Positions 12,401-25,138 of a stretch of DNA of 64,000 nt are shown here, piece after piece. Position 1 is the first letter of the stretch. Every line of letters begins with the position of its first letter. Source of the stretch: Hydractinia symbiolongicarpus (lineage: Eukaryota; Cnidaria; Hydrozoa; Anthoathecata; Hydractiniidae). Below the pieces are notes generated by a model that did no database searches, had not been told where the DNA came from, and saw only the letters and a program-made list of their open reading frames with translations. The translations under genes were made by a program, and so were the position numbers. The stretch is from assembly GCF_029227915.1 (NCBI RefSeq), contig NC_079883.1:21700001-21764000 (forward strand), given 5' to 3'.

Positions 12401-14284
12401 GGAAAAGGACAAACAACTTTTAACGATACGAGATCATGCTCAGATTGAAGTAGAAGAGTTGAAAATTAAACTGTCTTACGCCAACAAGTACGTGGTATCA
12501 TATTTACTTCCAACGCTCTCTCTAATTTATTATCTGACCGCACACCCTAAAGAATATCCGCGGACTGGAAAATTATTCGTCGTGAACACGAATTTTTAAA
12601 ATTATTGTTGTGATAAATGCATCCCTGCACAACAAATTTGAAAGCTCTATTTTTTGTTCTGTACAGTATTGTGTATATGATAACAATCTTTTTTACACTT
12701 TTTACTTCAACTTAATCCGAGAGCAAAAAAACAAACAGGGGGAAAAACAGAATAATTATGGCATAATTTTTTTATTGTATCGACGGTGGTGGTGTTCTCA
12801 TTGTCGTTGATTATTGTTTTTTTTTGTTGTTTTTGTTATTAATCTTCTGGCTTACTTGTGTTTTCTTCCCGTTGTAGAGAAATATTTGTACTTCAAGACA
12901 AACTACAGAAATACACTTCATTAACGGTAGGTTGGTTAGTAATCACGAGATAAGATTAGATCCAAATTTTACATTACTTTCATCCGATATTTTTTGTTAT
13001 TTTGTAGAGTTTAAACTTAAGTCACACTGGTGATGAAGAATTATCCGAACATGAAGTCTCTCAGATACTCATCCGAGTGCATCAGAACGTGAGCTTTCTT
13101 TAACTGTTTTAAGGAGAATCGAAATAGCAACTGATGACCGGGCCATAAGTAGATTCGTATGGTGTTGCTTGCTGTGTTGTGTTTTTATTCTTTATTGACT
13201 TATTTCTTTATTTCAAGGAAGCATTTTTATTTCAGAATGAATCAGACGATGATGAAGACGTAGAAATTGCTCGTTTGAGAGTTTCACCACCGCCCACTCC
13301 TATCAACAGATTTTTACAGTCAGTTAATATTTACAAAAAAAATCAAATTAAAGTTGCTATACCAAAGTTTATTCTAAGAGGTTTGGGACGAGATTCATAT
13401 CATGTGTTTGAAGTAAAGGTAGTTAATTATTAGTTTTTTGAATCATGGGCTATTGTGATACTTGTACCTATTGCAGCAAAAATGCCGAGCCACAACAATA
13501 AAGATAAGAAATGAATACGAAAAAAACTCGATTTAGCTCAACTGACTTACAAAATACATTAAAATAACGCGAATCTGGAAATGTCTTTATTTTGACAATG
13601 GGTTTCAACCAGTTTCTCTTGTTTTACCACAACATTACGTATAAGGTAAAATTCTGGGATATGGTGAATGCCTTTTTCTTTTATCGAATGGAACGCTGTT
13701 TTATTTCTTTATTAGTTGAGCGTTGGAGATGACCATTGGTCTGTGTACCGGCGTTATCGACGCTTTCGAGAATTACATCGACAAATGTTGCAGGAATATC
13801 CCATCGTAAGTGTTTACGACAAATATTTTGTAACGTTTTTATTCTTTGATAAACATAATTTATCTGACAGTGAGCTGTGTATTTAGATTTCTAATCTTGA
13901 ATTTCCATCCAGAAGATATTTTGGCAACAGGGCGGAGAAGTTTGTGCGCATTCGACGTGCCCAGCTTGAGGTGGGTCAACGTCACTTGTTGAAACATTGA
14001 AATTTTAAATTGAAAACATTCGTAGCGGTTTTGCACAATATTTTTTAGACACTGGGCTGTCCAAAAAGATTAAAACTAAGTTCTGTGTATATATAATTTT
14101 TTAGGCTTATTTGACGGCGTTTTTGGCCATCATGTCAAACGTCAGCTCGTGCCCCATCTACGCCGTCGCTGCAACGCCGTTAACGAAGCAAGATCTTGGA
14201 TTGTTTCATCCATTTTTCAAGCAAGGCGTCTACGAGTATACAAAGAACGAAACTGACTTTGATAATTTTTCTGAAAACGAATAG
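409..14284 (+). CDS. KIF16B: Kinesin-3 motor with FHA and PX domains (KIF16B-like), 34 coding exons
   Basis: Plus-end microtubule motor of the kinesin-3 family; relatives carry early endosomes by binding PI(3)P through a C-terminal PX domain. Coding exons: 409-455, 1915-1984, 3186-3308, 3407-3488, 3592-3626, 3926-3958, 4045-4106, 4279-4397, 4485-4554, 4644-4716, 4834-4901, 5125-5225, 5370-5486, 5565-5662, 6206-6274, 6359-6478, 7076-7198, 7295-7346, 7604-7741, 7945-8027, 8248-8327, 8417-8470, 8546-8599, 8829-8882, 8961-9023, 9351-11087, 11739-11889, 12351-12487, 12878-12926, 13008-13088, 13236-13418, 13716-13805, 13887-13970, 14105-14284. They total 4680 bp, or 1559 residues; the human protein is about 1317. 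The start [12 protein letters not shown] matches the family. The motor has P-loop GQTGSGKT (105-112), SSRSH (225-229) and LVDLAGSE (255-262). A FHA region spans about 450-555 and a long coiled coil about 590-1340. A PX domain spans about 1405-1545 and includes RRYRRFREL. All phases agree. The central 1737-bp exon is far longer than its neighbours. Identity is near certain; single exon borders could be off. Confidence 0.95.
456..1914 (+). other. KIF16B: KIF16B introns 1-2 (456-1914 and 1985-3185)
   Basis: Two long AT-rich introns (about 1.5 and 1.2 kb) split the first 40 residues of the motor domain. I see homopolymer-rich unique sequence and no conserved coding or transposon remnant in either. 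The apparent ORFs at 2278-2472 (-) and 2737-2928 (+) lack splice context and family resemblance. Confidence 0.6.
8642..8700 (+). repeat. (TTG)n microsatellite in a KIF16B intron
   Basis: About 59 bp of TTG/GTT trinucleotides, interrupted twice by extra T bases, in the intron after the 8546-8599 exon. Confidence 0.95.
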
Positions 14285-16456
14285 TTTTTTTTTCTTTTTG
14301 GTATTCGCTTTTTGTACTTAAAGAAGTAATTTTTGCTATATTTATAACAATCTTACGCATTGTCGATAAAGAAGCTTTTTTGTCGCCCAATATTTTTGTG
14401 TTTGTGTTCGAAACTTGTAAATGTGATCCGGGAAACATTTTTGGAGATACACTATAAAATTAGAGTAAATCTTATTAAAGCCAGGTTTCAATAGAGAAAT
14501 AAGAATAATGACCAGCCTGGTTCGAATTTTGATATTCTTTTAAACGATAAATTATATGGTGTATGTCAGATGTGAATACCGAAAATGCCAAACTTTGTGG
14601 CGTGTCGTGTTTTGATAGCGTTATAGTGAGTTTGTAATATTCGTATGGTGAAGATGAATCTGTGGTTGTTAGTCATAATAAATTATATCGATGTGTTGTA
14701 CTTTTAAGTTATATGCACTTTGTGTTTCTGATAATATGCGCCCTGTTTATATATAAAACTTAAATTTATCACACATTCATGCTTTTTTCATAGCAACATT
14801 AAATTTGACCTGAGGCTGTAAAATAAGTTTTTTTACAGGCTTAGCTGTTACTTCTTGCTTGGTAGGCTAAAATCAAGTTTTTCATGTGTCTCTCTCGATT
14901 TCCTGTTGTTGTTCTTTTTTTGTTGTATTTTCCCAATCAGGCTGTACTGTTGCTTAGCAACTGCTTCAATGTTTAAAGTATTAAGCCTCGTGTTGCTTAT
15001 AAAAAACCATGTGATGTTATAGTTTGACGTCTCGACACTCGACGTTCGACGAACGTCCGATATTCTCTATGTAGTATTTAAAAATAGAAATTGTATTTAT
15101 GAAACATACATTTTTGTTATGAACTGTATTTATTTATTATATTTTTTATATATATATTAAATTTATTTTAACTTTTTACATTTGGCTTAGGGTTAGCCAT
15201 TTTTGGATTCGAGAATCTCTACCTCTGGAAAAGAAGTTGTAAATAGCTACAGACAGGGATCTTCACTTTTTTGTTTGTATTTAGAGAGCTTAAATGAAAT
15301 ACAATTGAATTCGGTAACTTTATTGTTTTTGCATCCCATCACTTGTTGTTGTTTTATAGTTGTATGTTCCGCTCTTTATCAACATGTAATAAGTTCACAT
15401 TTTGTGTTCACATTATGATGTATACGTTGATAAACAAAACCGAATTTTAATTACTATTTTTGTTATCTGGAATAAACCTTAATAATCCTATTGTTAGAAT
15501 GGTAAATTTTAACTTTTTCCAATGTGTTGCTGGATGTATGCAGTCGAAAATGTGCGGAATTAGAAATTGGAGATGCTATCAAAAAACTAGTTTTCTGGAT
15601 GAAGCCAAAGGGAAGGATGCCACAAATGGTATGTTATTTTTAACCGTAGCATTACTAAAATATCGCCGAAAAAGGCTAAAATATCTGATGTCAGCAATTT
15701 TGTGTTAATATTTTTAAAATGATCTGGCTCCTTGTTCCCAGGACCAAGGAGCCTGGTATGGCTTTAAGCAGATATGTTGAAACGTAGGTGCTTTCTCCGA
15801 AATATGCTGATTCAGTAAAATTATGATTATTTTTTATTTTTCACACTTAAAAAAAAGTCTATGAATTCAATTTTCGTTACTCTGGTCTGTAAAATAGACA
15901 GTAAATATTCTTTTTAAGGTTTTGGCTCATTTATTTACTCTAAACGATTGCTGTTGACCGATCTGTCTCCCATATGACAAGCAAGGATTGAAACCAACAA
16001 CAGCGACCACAGTCGTCCTTGTATAACCGGGATTTTTAAGATTTCGCCTTTACATTTTCAACCCTTTTAATTTGGAGCAATACCTCGTCCCTTGCACCAA
16101 CAGGCTGCATTCAACATACAGCGTTACTTCAAACACCGTTAAGAATACAAGCATTACGTACAATAAATTTATTTATTTCACATTTCCTGATAAATATATA
16201 AAATGCACAATCAAAACTTGTTTCACCTAAACATACGGGAAATCTGTTTAGAATGTCATAGTTTGATTTTTTCTGAATTTATTTTTCCAAATTTCCAAAA
16301 TTATATTTCGATAAAAAATAAATATCTAATAAAATATTCTATCCAAAGAATCCTTTTTTCCTGTTAACACTCCAAATCATTAAGAAAGTGTCTACAAAAT
16401 ACCAATAAAATTCCGTGAATACGACATCAAATGTTAGACATGCATTAGATGAAACA
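14285..16456. other. Convergent intergenic region between KIF16B and SCYL1
   Basis: Holds both 3' UTRs. One copy of a dispersed repeat (14491-14542) recurs at 43041-43088. A short hairpin at about 15728-15756 has arms GGCTCCTTG and CAAGGAGCC. TTTATT motifs at about 16168-16178 would serve as SCYL1 poly(A) signals on the minus strand. ORFs at 15203-15418 and 15460-15708 lack codon or family support. Confidence 0.6.
14677..14682 (+). terminator. Poly(A) signal for KIF16B
   Basis: AATAAA lies about 390 bases after the KIF16B stop and is followed by a T/G-rich stretch near 14695-14730. It is the best canonical signal before the convergent SCYL1 gene. Confidence 0.5.
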
Positions 16457-19400
16457 TTATCTGGTCGTCTTTTTAACAGCTCCAAGTTTTAAAGCCCCTC
16501 CTCCACTGGGTTTACCTTTTTTCTCTTTGTTTGCTAGCTCTCTTTGCATTTTCCGTTCTTCTCTTTTTCTTTGCAACTCTTCTTTCTTTCTTTCCTTTTT
16601 TAATTCTTCTTCAGATTTAACATAGTCACTATTAAAGTCATCTTCCCAACCCGCTGAATTGTTAGCTTCCTCCCAACCACTTGACGTATTGTCGTCCCAT
16701 CCACTCGTAGATTCATCCCATCCGCTTGCAGTTTTGCTATCCGCCAAGTCGTTATTGTCTCCCCACCCATCCATGTCAGTTGTTCTCAGGGAAGCTCCTT
16801 CGTTGCCCTTTTTGGCGGTTTTCGACGAAGTGAAGGGTTTAGTTGAGAAGGCGGAAGTCTAAATGATATGGTTGGGATTACATAAGAGAAGCTCCTCTGA
16901 GATGAACATGTAACGACATACGACTTACCGTTGTGCTGTTCCATCCATCGTCCCAGCCGCTGGCAGGAGTGTTTTCATTCAAAAATTCTCCTCCACTGGT
17001 ATCCATCCCAAGCAATTCAGCTACCGATTTATCTTCATCGTTCTTCTTCACGGATGTTTTTTTAGCACCAGCCTAGAAAGAAATAACACCAGGAGTACAA
17101 GTAAAGTATAAAAAAAACAGAATTCGTAATCTTAGCAATAGTAAAATTCAATCCTGCGACTTACCTTTTTACTGGCTTTGTTTTCAACAGCTGTCCATGA
17201 ATCATCACCTTCCCAATTATCTGCTCCTCCCCAATCACCATAGTCGCTATCACTGTCATTTTTATCGTTATTTTTTTCGTTCTAAATGACATACGACAAA
17301 ACATTACAGGACATGTATGATTTTTTCACTAAGACTTAAAAATAATCATTTATTGAACATTTACCCTGTTAGAAAAGCCAGGCAAATCTTCGCGAGCTGA
17401 AATCATGCTGTTTTTGATTGACGTAAAATCATCCTTGAAATAGAAAATATAAATTTTATGCTATGGAATAAAGAGTTAATCTGTGAATAACAATTGCGGA
17501 AGGAACGCAAGATAAGAAAATATGCTACATATACATTGTTGCCACTCTTTTTATAGAGTCAAATTTGAGTAGATGTAAGGACTTTTGATGAGGTTTTCGA
17601 GAAGATGAAGGGTACATAAAAAAATTAAGGAAATTTGGGGACATTTTAAAGGTGATGCTAGAAGTGAAAAACAAATTATTGCTATAATTGTGTAGTATTT
17701 CTATGTCTTTTACCACATAATATTGTAAAACTGAGGAGAATTGAGAAAGTTGTTATAAACTGCTTTTAGAGGAGATTTGAGGAGTTATAAGAAGACTTTT
17801 CAAAACTGAGGAGAATTAAGAAGTTTTGAGGAGGTGTGGTAACTCTGAAATTATTTGCAAGAGCTCGTATAACAAAAGCAGCATAGATTACCAACGCTTG
17901 CTTTGCAACCGAGACAATTCATGTACGTATCCATAAAAGAAACTGTGAACCTAAGAGAAACACGGTTGACAACATTATCAAAATATGACCAAAAAGACGC
18001 GCATGTTTTACCTGCGGATCCTGCCAGTCTTCATCTCCTAAAGCATCTCCGTAATCAGACATATCGGATGCATCGGATTCATTTTGGTTGGTTGACACCG
18101 GTGGAGATAAATGTTGCTGTTTTGGCTTCTCCTCTGAAGTTTCTTAAAAACATTTGACAATTAAAATTTGCTCGACTTTCCGTTGAACAAGTCAGGTTTT
18201 AACGGAGTTTGTAGAGAAAATGTTTTATCGCAAAAACAAATCTTACAATTAATATTACCGCATGACATTTATCCACAGTACGAATAAGGCAACTTTAACA
18301 TTATTTTTATACTTTTCCATTCTTTAAAACTCAGACCAAAGATAGTTTTGACACATAGCCTGTAGTTAGTAAACAAAAGTCAACCTTTCTTTTGAGTCTG
18401 CGAACCTTCTCTGTTCTGTTGTGATTGATAGAATCTTGAAGTGAGCGAAGATACCGCCCAGCCTGTCCAGGTGCCATCCTTTGCTTCTTTTTCTGCAACT
18501 TCTAACATAAATATTCATTCATACTTAGATTTATAAAATAACTAATAGGATTTTTTAACATTGATATAGCGAGTTTGTTTGTTCACCACTATATAGGCTA
18601 TAAATGTATAAGAGAGAACTTTCCAACTTTTTTAAGAGGGGTGTATTTTCATTAAAAATTGAAGAAAAATTTCATATTTGTCCAAAAGAAATGAAAACAT
18701 TTGAGATTTTAAAGTGATGCCATGAGTGAAGAACAAAAACAAATTTTTGTTGCACCCATGTAGCTTTTTTATATATTTTAAAAATAAAAACATGCAACAG
18801 GCAGTGCAATTAAAATTGACGAGTGTTGTGGAGACGTGGAAATCTGTCTCATCAAAAACAGTACTTTATGTGGTAGGGTAATCGAACAATGATAAACCTT
18901 TTAAAAAATGTTGAGACACATAGTACTACCTTTATTGTTGAGAGCGCTTTCTGGATTACTCGAATACTTTTCCAAGTTGGCAACAAAATTTTTTATGACA
19001 CGGAAAGCCTAAAACATTATTTATAACTATAAAATGTATTTCCAGAAAAAATATAGTTAATATAGCTAACTTTACAGCATAATTTTAAAGCACAACATTA
19101 AGGTGTAAGAAGTTATAAACCTACATTTCCTCGCACGGTCTTTTCCGGATCAACCGTAAGACAACACAATGCTGGTAAAATTTTCGTAGCAACCTCAGGC
19201 ATGCTGTAATATTCTTGCGTCGCCGCAATAGCCATGATTCCTGCTGACCTAGCTGGCGGGAAGGGATCTCGAATAGCTCGTGTGAAGGCGGGAGCTAACA
19301 CTTTCTGACGTGTCTAGGTATGACGGACTATTTATCACAAAGTAGAATAATTCTAATTTTACTTAAGTTGCATACACTGCCGTGATGAAGTAAAGAGTAC

Positions 19401-22400
19401 GGGGCTAAGTTGACATAAATAACTTACTGCTTTCGACAGATATGGTGCAACCTTTCCTAAGCATATTGTTGTGTTGGTTCTAATTCCAGGCTATGATAGA
19501 AAGACAGTACTCACAATAAATAGTAAAACTGCCGCATTGGCAAAAAAAAAAAAAGTTAGTAAGATTGTATTTTCTGTGGTATGATGTTACCTTAAAATTT
19601 TTAAAATTTTTGAGGCCTTTTGAGAAACATTTTCGAGGAGGATGAATTGCGATAATTAATTAATGCCGCCAAAAAAAATTACAAATGTTTTCCACTCCGA
19701 CAATATTTTGTAATTTAATGTCTCCTTTAGTGCTTTTTCACACTAAAGGAGACATACGGCAGATATTGCCTTACCATTATTCTAATAACCAGTTGTTTTT
19801 GTTTTGTTTTATTTTCTTACTTCTTTGGCAAACTGGTAAAACTTTAATATGCTATCATATTCCTTAGTCTTTTATAAATCTTGTAAAAAACAATTAAATT
19901 TATGAAAATTAATTAACATAAAATTATGTGGATTTTTTTCGAATTTTCCGTCTCAGAAAAATTTGCTTACTCATATTTTTGATCCGATAGCGGAACATGC
20001 GTAATACAAAAAAATCTTACTTGTTCATCCATCTGTAATTTTGCAAAATATCTCAACAGTTGATTATTGATGGTTTTCTCTGAAAGTTTAGGAGCCAACA
20101 ACAACATAGCCTAAATAAATGAATTTAAGTTATGAAAAGATTGAACAACATATTATACATACACGTTTTTCTTTTTTATGAGACTCAACTTATAAATTTG
20201 ATTTTTCAATTTTCTCAATGTTTCAACAGAACATTCGTTATCCTTATGTTTAAAAAAAATCAACAACACACTGTACCCATACCAAGTGATGTAAAAGAGA
20301 AATTCTTTTTCTATTATAAAACGACAAAACAGTATACACCTACCTTCACTGTCTGTTCTCTCATTGCAGGTAATGTGTCACCAAAACCTGTTGCTACGCA
20401 ACCAAATATTTGATTATCAACAACTGCTGGCTGAAGGTGTTTTACAAATTTTTCCATCTAAATGGATATTAAAAGGAATGGAATAAACCTTTACTCGTCA
20501 CAACAAAGAAATCCATATTAAAAATAAAAATAACTAAGAATAACAGATTCTTTTGTGAAGTTACCTGTTGTAAAAGTTGTATCCGAGTTGCACGATCATT
20601 TGATGAGAATAGTTTTATTATACAAGGTAATATTTTTGATTGATATGCAGCATCATCAAGAAGAAGGCCAACCTAATGATCAATCAAGTAATAAAAAATG
20701 TGTGTTTTGATTGAATAGCCAAACATAATGCATCATTAAAACAGAAACCAATTGTACTTTTGATTAAGAGAATATTACAAATCAAGATGTTGAACATCAG
20801 GTCGCACTGAAATCCTGCAGGCAAAATTTTTCTTTAAAAAAAACACTTTGCGATCACAAAAGCAGAAAACAGTATACAATTTTTTTTACACAACTAACCT
20901 TAAACAGTGGTGAAAGAACAGCAGATCCTGCTGAGCCGAACTCAAACGCATTTAACAGTTGTGGCAACACTTTGTGGATACAAAACTGTTTGGGAAAGTT
21001 ATCCAAACTTTTATCAAGTGACAAGAAAAATTCTTTTTGTTCAGCTTGATCTTTGATCTAAAAATAGTTTTGCACAAAAACAATTCTGCAAAATACATTA
21101 ACAGTATCAATAAGACAAGGAAACAGATGTTACCTGGATTTCTTGCAGAAATAAATTAGCATTTATAAATTCGTTCTTTAAGAACTGTCCAGGCTTTGTA
21201 CATTTTTCTAGAAATACTTTCGGGTTCGTTCGATTTTTTGGGTTTGCACTCACCAAGTCACAATAATGTACAACTAGTGGTTTTGGAATCTTGAAGTAAA
21301 ATAATGAAATTATAATAACATGCATCATATGTCAGCCAGAGTATATCAAATGACTACATAAGTGTGATACTACCAGTCAGGTGCAGTTTTTTATGTTCTT
21401 AAATTTTGATAAATAAATATATCTTTATTTATAATAACATACTTTGTTTATATTCTTTAAATCAGATGCATTCTGCAATGCACCATTATAAATCTCCCAT
21501 ATTAAACAACCAAGCCCCCAAGCGTCAGTTGACCTAAAGAAATATAAATGATTATTACTTTAATTACGTTTAAAATGTGCTTGAAATGCCTAAATAGTGA
21601 TGAACATAACACAAGCCACATGTTCTTTAGAAACGGGAAACAGAATCTTTCATGCTCCATGAAAAAGTCTAATCAGAGAGAGCGGAAGGTAAATTTTGAG
21701 TTTTTTGTTGGAAATTCATCCTATATGTTAATGTGTTGCAACCGGTATTAAGTTCTGTTTATCAATTTCCTGCTTAAGGGAAAAAAAACTAGTGAAATTT
21801 ATTTTAATGGAAACAATGTCAATATTCCTTCTCGCTATTCTCACTCCACTATTTGAAGATATTATGTAAAAAAACATCAAAAAAATAGGCTACAGCATTG
21901 AGAATCCAACTTACCATATTTCGTTTTTTCTGCCATCTCTTTTATTTGGTGTGTCATAACGTGTCAAATACGGCAGTTTTGCAACACCATCACTATTTAC
22001 AGGGTGAACATATTCCACACCACCCAGTTTCCATTCGCCATCCAAACCAACAAAAATGGAAAAAATATTCAGATTGTCATGAATAAGGTTCCCGTTGTTT
22101 ATCAAAAAACTCAATCCACTCTAAACAAAATAAGTTACACAATGGTATTAAGTTTTAACGTTTTTTTTTATAATTTCAAGTTTATTTTCATTTAAAAAAA
22201 TACAAAAAATTATGGTAACACTCACAGTGACTTGATGTAGACCCCAAGTGATAAGGTTAGCATTTCGACCGTCTTCTTCATCCAGAAATGTTGATAATGG
22301 AATAACTGGTTCAGTAACAACATATACCAAGTTTTCTGACTGTAAAACATTATAGAGTATTTATATGTATATGTGTATATAATATGATGTAATATTGTTA

Positions 22401-23482
22401 TACAATCAAAGTTTAAAAAATATAACTATTTATATCTGTTTGTTGTCAACCACCTCAGTTTTACCTCAGTTTTAACAAACGTTTTGCATCTATATTATAA
22501 TACCTGCATACGTCTGTCCGTCCGTCCGTCTGTCTGTCACGCAAAATGGTAGCTTAGCAGCGCAGGTAGCGAGACGCACGCAATGCGGTATAAAAAGGAC
22601 GGGCGAACCCGTTGATTTTTCCACAAGCTAACGACTAGTGTATATAAATTTCCACAAATCAAGAAATCAAGATTTTTGTGTTTTAATTATGCTGCCTTAT
22701 ATAATTGGAAATCACACAAAGATATTGGAAATGTTTATAAAAACACAAAATGTAGAAAATAAGAAGCATACTGGCTTATACAGTTACAGTCAAAATTTGC
22801 ATATTCCTCCAAATGAACATTGGATAAAATAATTATCTAAATTATAATCATTGACTTTCCATTTGTGAGCCCCAGAGGGTAACTGTTGGTAACTTTAGCA
22901 GATGTGGATTTTTACACATGCTATTATTTTTGTTTGGAAAAAATTATATTATATATATACATTTCTAATTGCTATTTTAAACTTGAATACAAAAAGAAAG
23001 GAGTAACTCACTTCAAAACCATCAATGTATTTAATAATGTTTGGATGTCGCAGTGTTTTTAACCTCTTATGAGAAGTCTTAGCAAGGTGAAGCTAAAATA
23101 TAAACAATTATTAAAAAAATATATCAACACACTTCAAATTGCATAAAACAATGCCAAAATGTCTTTACCCATATACCTCATCGGGTGAGCTAGTTTTTCC
23201 ATCACATGCAAATACTGTAACAATATCCCCATTTGTCTAAAGCAAAAATATATATATGAAAATATAAAATATAAAATATATATGAATTTAGTGTAAAAAT
23301 TTCATGATTAAACTTCTAGTAATCTTCTAAGTTAATAAAATCAATACCCGCTTCTTTCCATGGTGAAGACTCCAGATTGATTTTGAATCAAAATTTGAGG
23401 AAAGCTTCTCTCCTACATCATATTGAAAATCTTTTCCAGGACCTTGTCCAGATTTCCCTATGAGATTCCAAAAGCCTTGCAT
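16457..23482 (-). CDS. SCYL1: SCY1-like pseudokinase 1 (N-terminal kinase-like protein), 20 coding exons
   Basis: SCYL1 proteins are catalytically dead kinases that bind COPI coats and act in Golgi-to-ER retrograde traffic. Exons in transcript order: 23348-23482, 23177-23236, 23012-23092, 22226-22339, 21915-22120, 21443-21533, 21134-21289, 20899-21057, 20565-20672, 20344-20457, 20021-20110, 19428-19490, 19125-19313, 18930-19008, 18385-18501, 18012-18142, 17365-17433, 17165-17281, 16929-17072, 16457-16858. They total 2625 bp, 874 residues (human about 808), with all phases consistent. The pseudokinase domain covers about 1-285. The HRD position reads IHDN (143-146), and DFG is replaced by KLGG in GEWKLGG. 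HEAT-type helices cover about 290-520 and include [12 protein letters not shown]. The rest is an acidic, tryptophan-rich tail with several SGWD/SGWE motifs and a charged helix from about 820. It ends in KKTTR where human SCYL1 ends RKLD. Identification is very secure. Confidence 0.95.
22489..22638 (+). mobile_element. Short non-autonomous Helitron-type element in a SCYL1 intron
   Basis: A 150-bp unit beginning TCTATATTATAATAC and ending GACTAG, flanked by A on the left and T on the right, as expected for rolling-circle insertion between A and T. A hairpin (ACGGG, loop CGAA, CCCGT) sits about 25-40 bases before the 3' end. Just inside the 5' end is a TCTG/TCCG run (about 22506-22538). Both ends match the larger copy at 25139-26715. 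It lies in the intron between SCYL1 exons 3 and 4 and encodes nothing. Confidence 0.75.
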
Positions 23483-23498
23483 TGTTATGAATTTGCTA

Positions 23499-24100
23499 AA
23501 AAAAAAATCTAAGGTGAGTTTTTAAAATTTTAACTAGAAATTATTTAAATTATATATATCTTTTAACAACTATACAACACATATGAGACAAGATTTAATT
23601 GGAAGTGAAACAGGCCTCTCAATTAGGAAAATATGGTAGCCATGGGATAAATTGCCTATGTTAATGTACAAACCCTTACTTCACCTATACAATTTAATAG
23701 TATAAGTAAAGTGCTTTTGAATAAGTTTGTTAAATAAATAGCTACACAGGAAAAAAACTTTAATAACGAAACAGATAAATTAAAAAAAAAATCAGTACAT
23801 ATATGTAAATATCAATGTCTTTTATTTACACAATTTTGTACGTTTGTGAAAAAATCTACCAATTACTGATAGCCGACATGCATATCCCAAGTTATGGGGT
23901 TGTCAGCAAAAATTTTGTAGGTCTGTGAGTCTCATTTTGAGAAAAAAAACTTATGTTTATCAATCCACCTGTATCTATGCATTGATAAAGTTTGAATGTG
24001 TATCCCTTAGCAGGTCTAAAATTACTGATGACAGAAAATGTTAAAATTTGCTATTGCTTAAATATGACATCATAATTTAATTAACCAATCTTTCAGCTCT
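23499..24100. other. Region upstream of SCYL1
   Basis: AT-rich sequence upstream of SCYL1. I see no coding exon and no clear core promoter motif. Confidence 0.4.
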
Positions 24101-24109
24101 ATAATATAA

Positions 24110-24290
24110 GTCCAACACAATGAAGTAAAAATAATGAAGTCAATACAATGCACTTTAAACTTTGAGGCTAAATAACTTGGAATCAGGGTGAGTAACAAGA
24201 GACAACCTGGGACCAAATTGGGTAAGTTGCCCAAACCTGGGTCCACAACCCATTTCAAAATGATCAAATTGATGAAGTCATCAAAGAACC
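24110..24290 (+). repeat. Diverged partial copy of the Helitron interior
   Basis: This stretch aligns by eye with 25316-25490 inside the larger Helitron. Shared words are AACTTTGAGG, AATAACTTGGAA, ACCTGGGACCAA and TTGGGTAAGTT in the same order, followed by TGATGA-GTCAT. It lacks the element ends, so it is an old fragment. Confidence 0.6.
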
Positions 24291-24299
24291 TTTACAGTG

Positions 24300-24480
24300 C
24301 CGATCGCGAGTAACTATACATGAGTATACGAGTACAGGTACATTAAATGCAGAGTACAGTGCAAGACAAGTACAAGTAATCGGCAAGTATACTACTCCAT
24401 ACCCTCGAGTATAGCCACTTCCGCATGCGATTACAATAAGTGAATGATTTGTGAGTACGTGTGCAAGTATAAGATAAAAA
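24300..24480. repeat. GAGTAC/AAGTAT-rich degenerate repeat tract
   Basis: Interspersed GAGTAC, AAGTAC, GAGTAT and AAGTAT words recur through this segment without a fixed period. The family and origin are not recognised. Confidence 0.4.
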
Positions 24481-25138
24481 CGGGAATTGGTTGTAGCATA
24501 ATTTTTATCAATAGTTCACATTTGTCTGCTACCTTACACATTGTAAAAACTTTTACTTCGTATTCGCGTCGTAAGAAATAACATTTTATTTTACATTAAT
24601 TTTATTTTTTGTTGCAACAAATTCTCTTTAGTTTACATAAAAATGTATACGTTGCTGTAATGGCTTTTTATAACTTTGAATTTATATCGCTAATTTCTCA
24701 CTGACGAGGAAACCCTGTGCTATTTACATCTGCTATCTAAATGCTTTTTTCTCCTAGCTTAATGTTTTGTTGCTACATTCAAACATTATTCCTTTTTCTT
24801 TGCAAGTATGAATTAAACTCTGGAGACTAAATTAAGCCAAACGCATTAATTTTGTTTTGTAAGTAACCAAATGTAAAAACGTGCCCAGCAGAAAAATCTT
24901 GGATCCAGTGAGAATGATGAGCACCCAAATTTTGAGTGAGTTACCTAATTACTTCAAAATGGGTTGTCATAAATTATAAAGATAGCTTTCAAGTCTATAG
25001 TGCACCTATCAGCATTTCGCCGTTTTGAAAGTTTAAAGGAGCATTTCAGCTAAACAGCCTATAAAAAGACGTAAACATATAGCTATCTACTTTATGGGAA
25101 TCTAACATTATACAGCAGTTTAGTACATCAAACAAAAA

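Noticed and set aside
24900-24990. Inverted copy of the Helitron interior segment (CAAAATGGGTTGT)
   Set aside because: Only about 20 bases match convincingly in reverse orientation.
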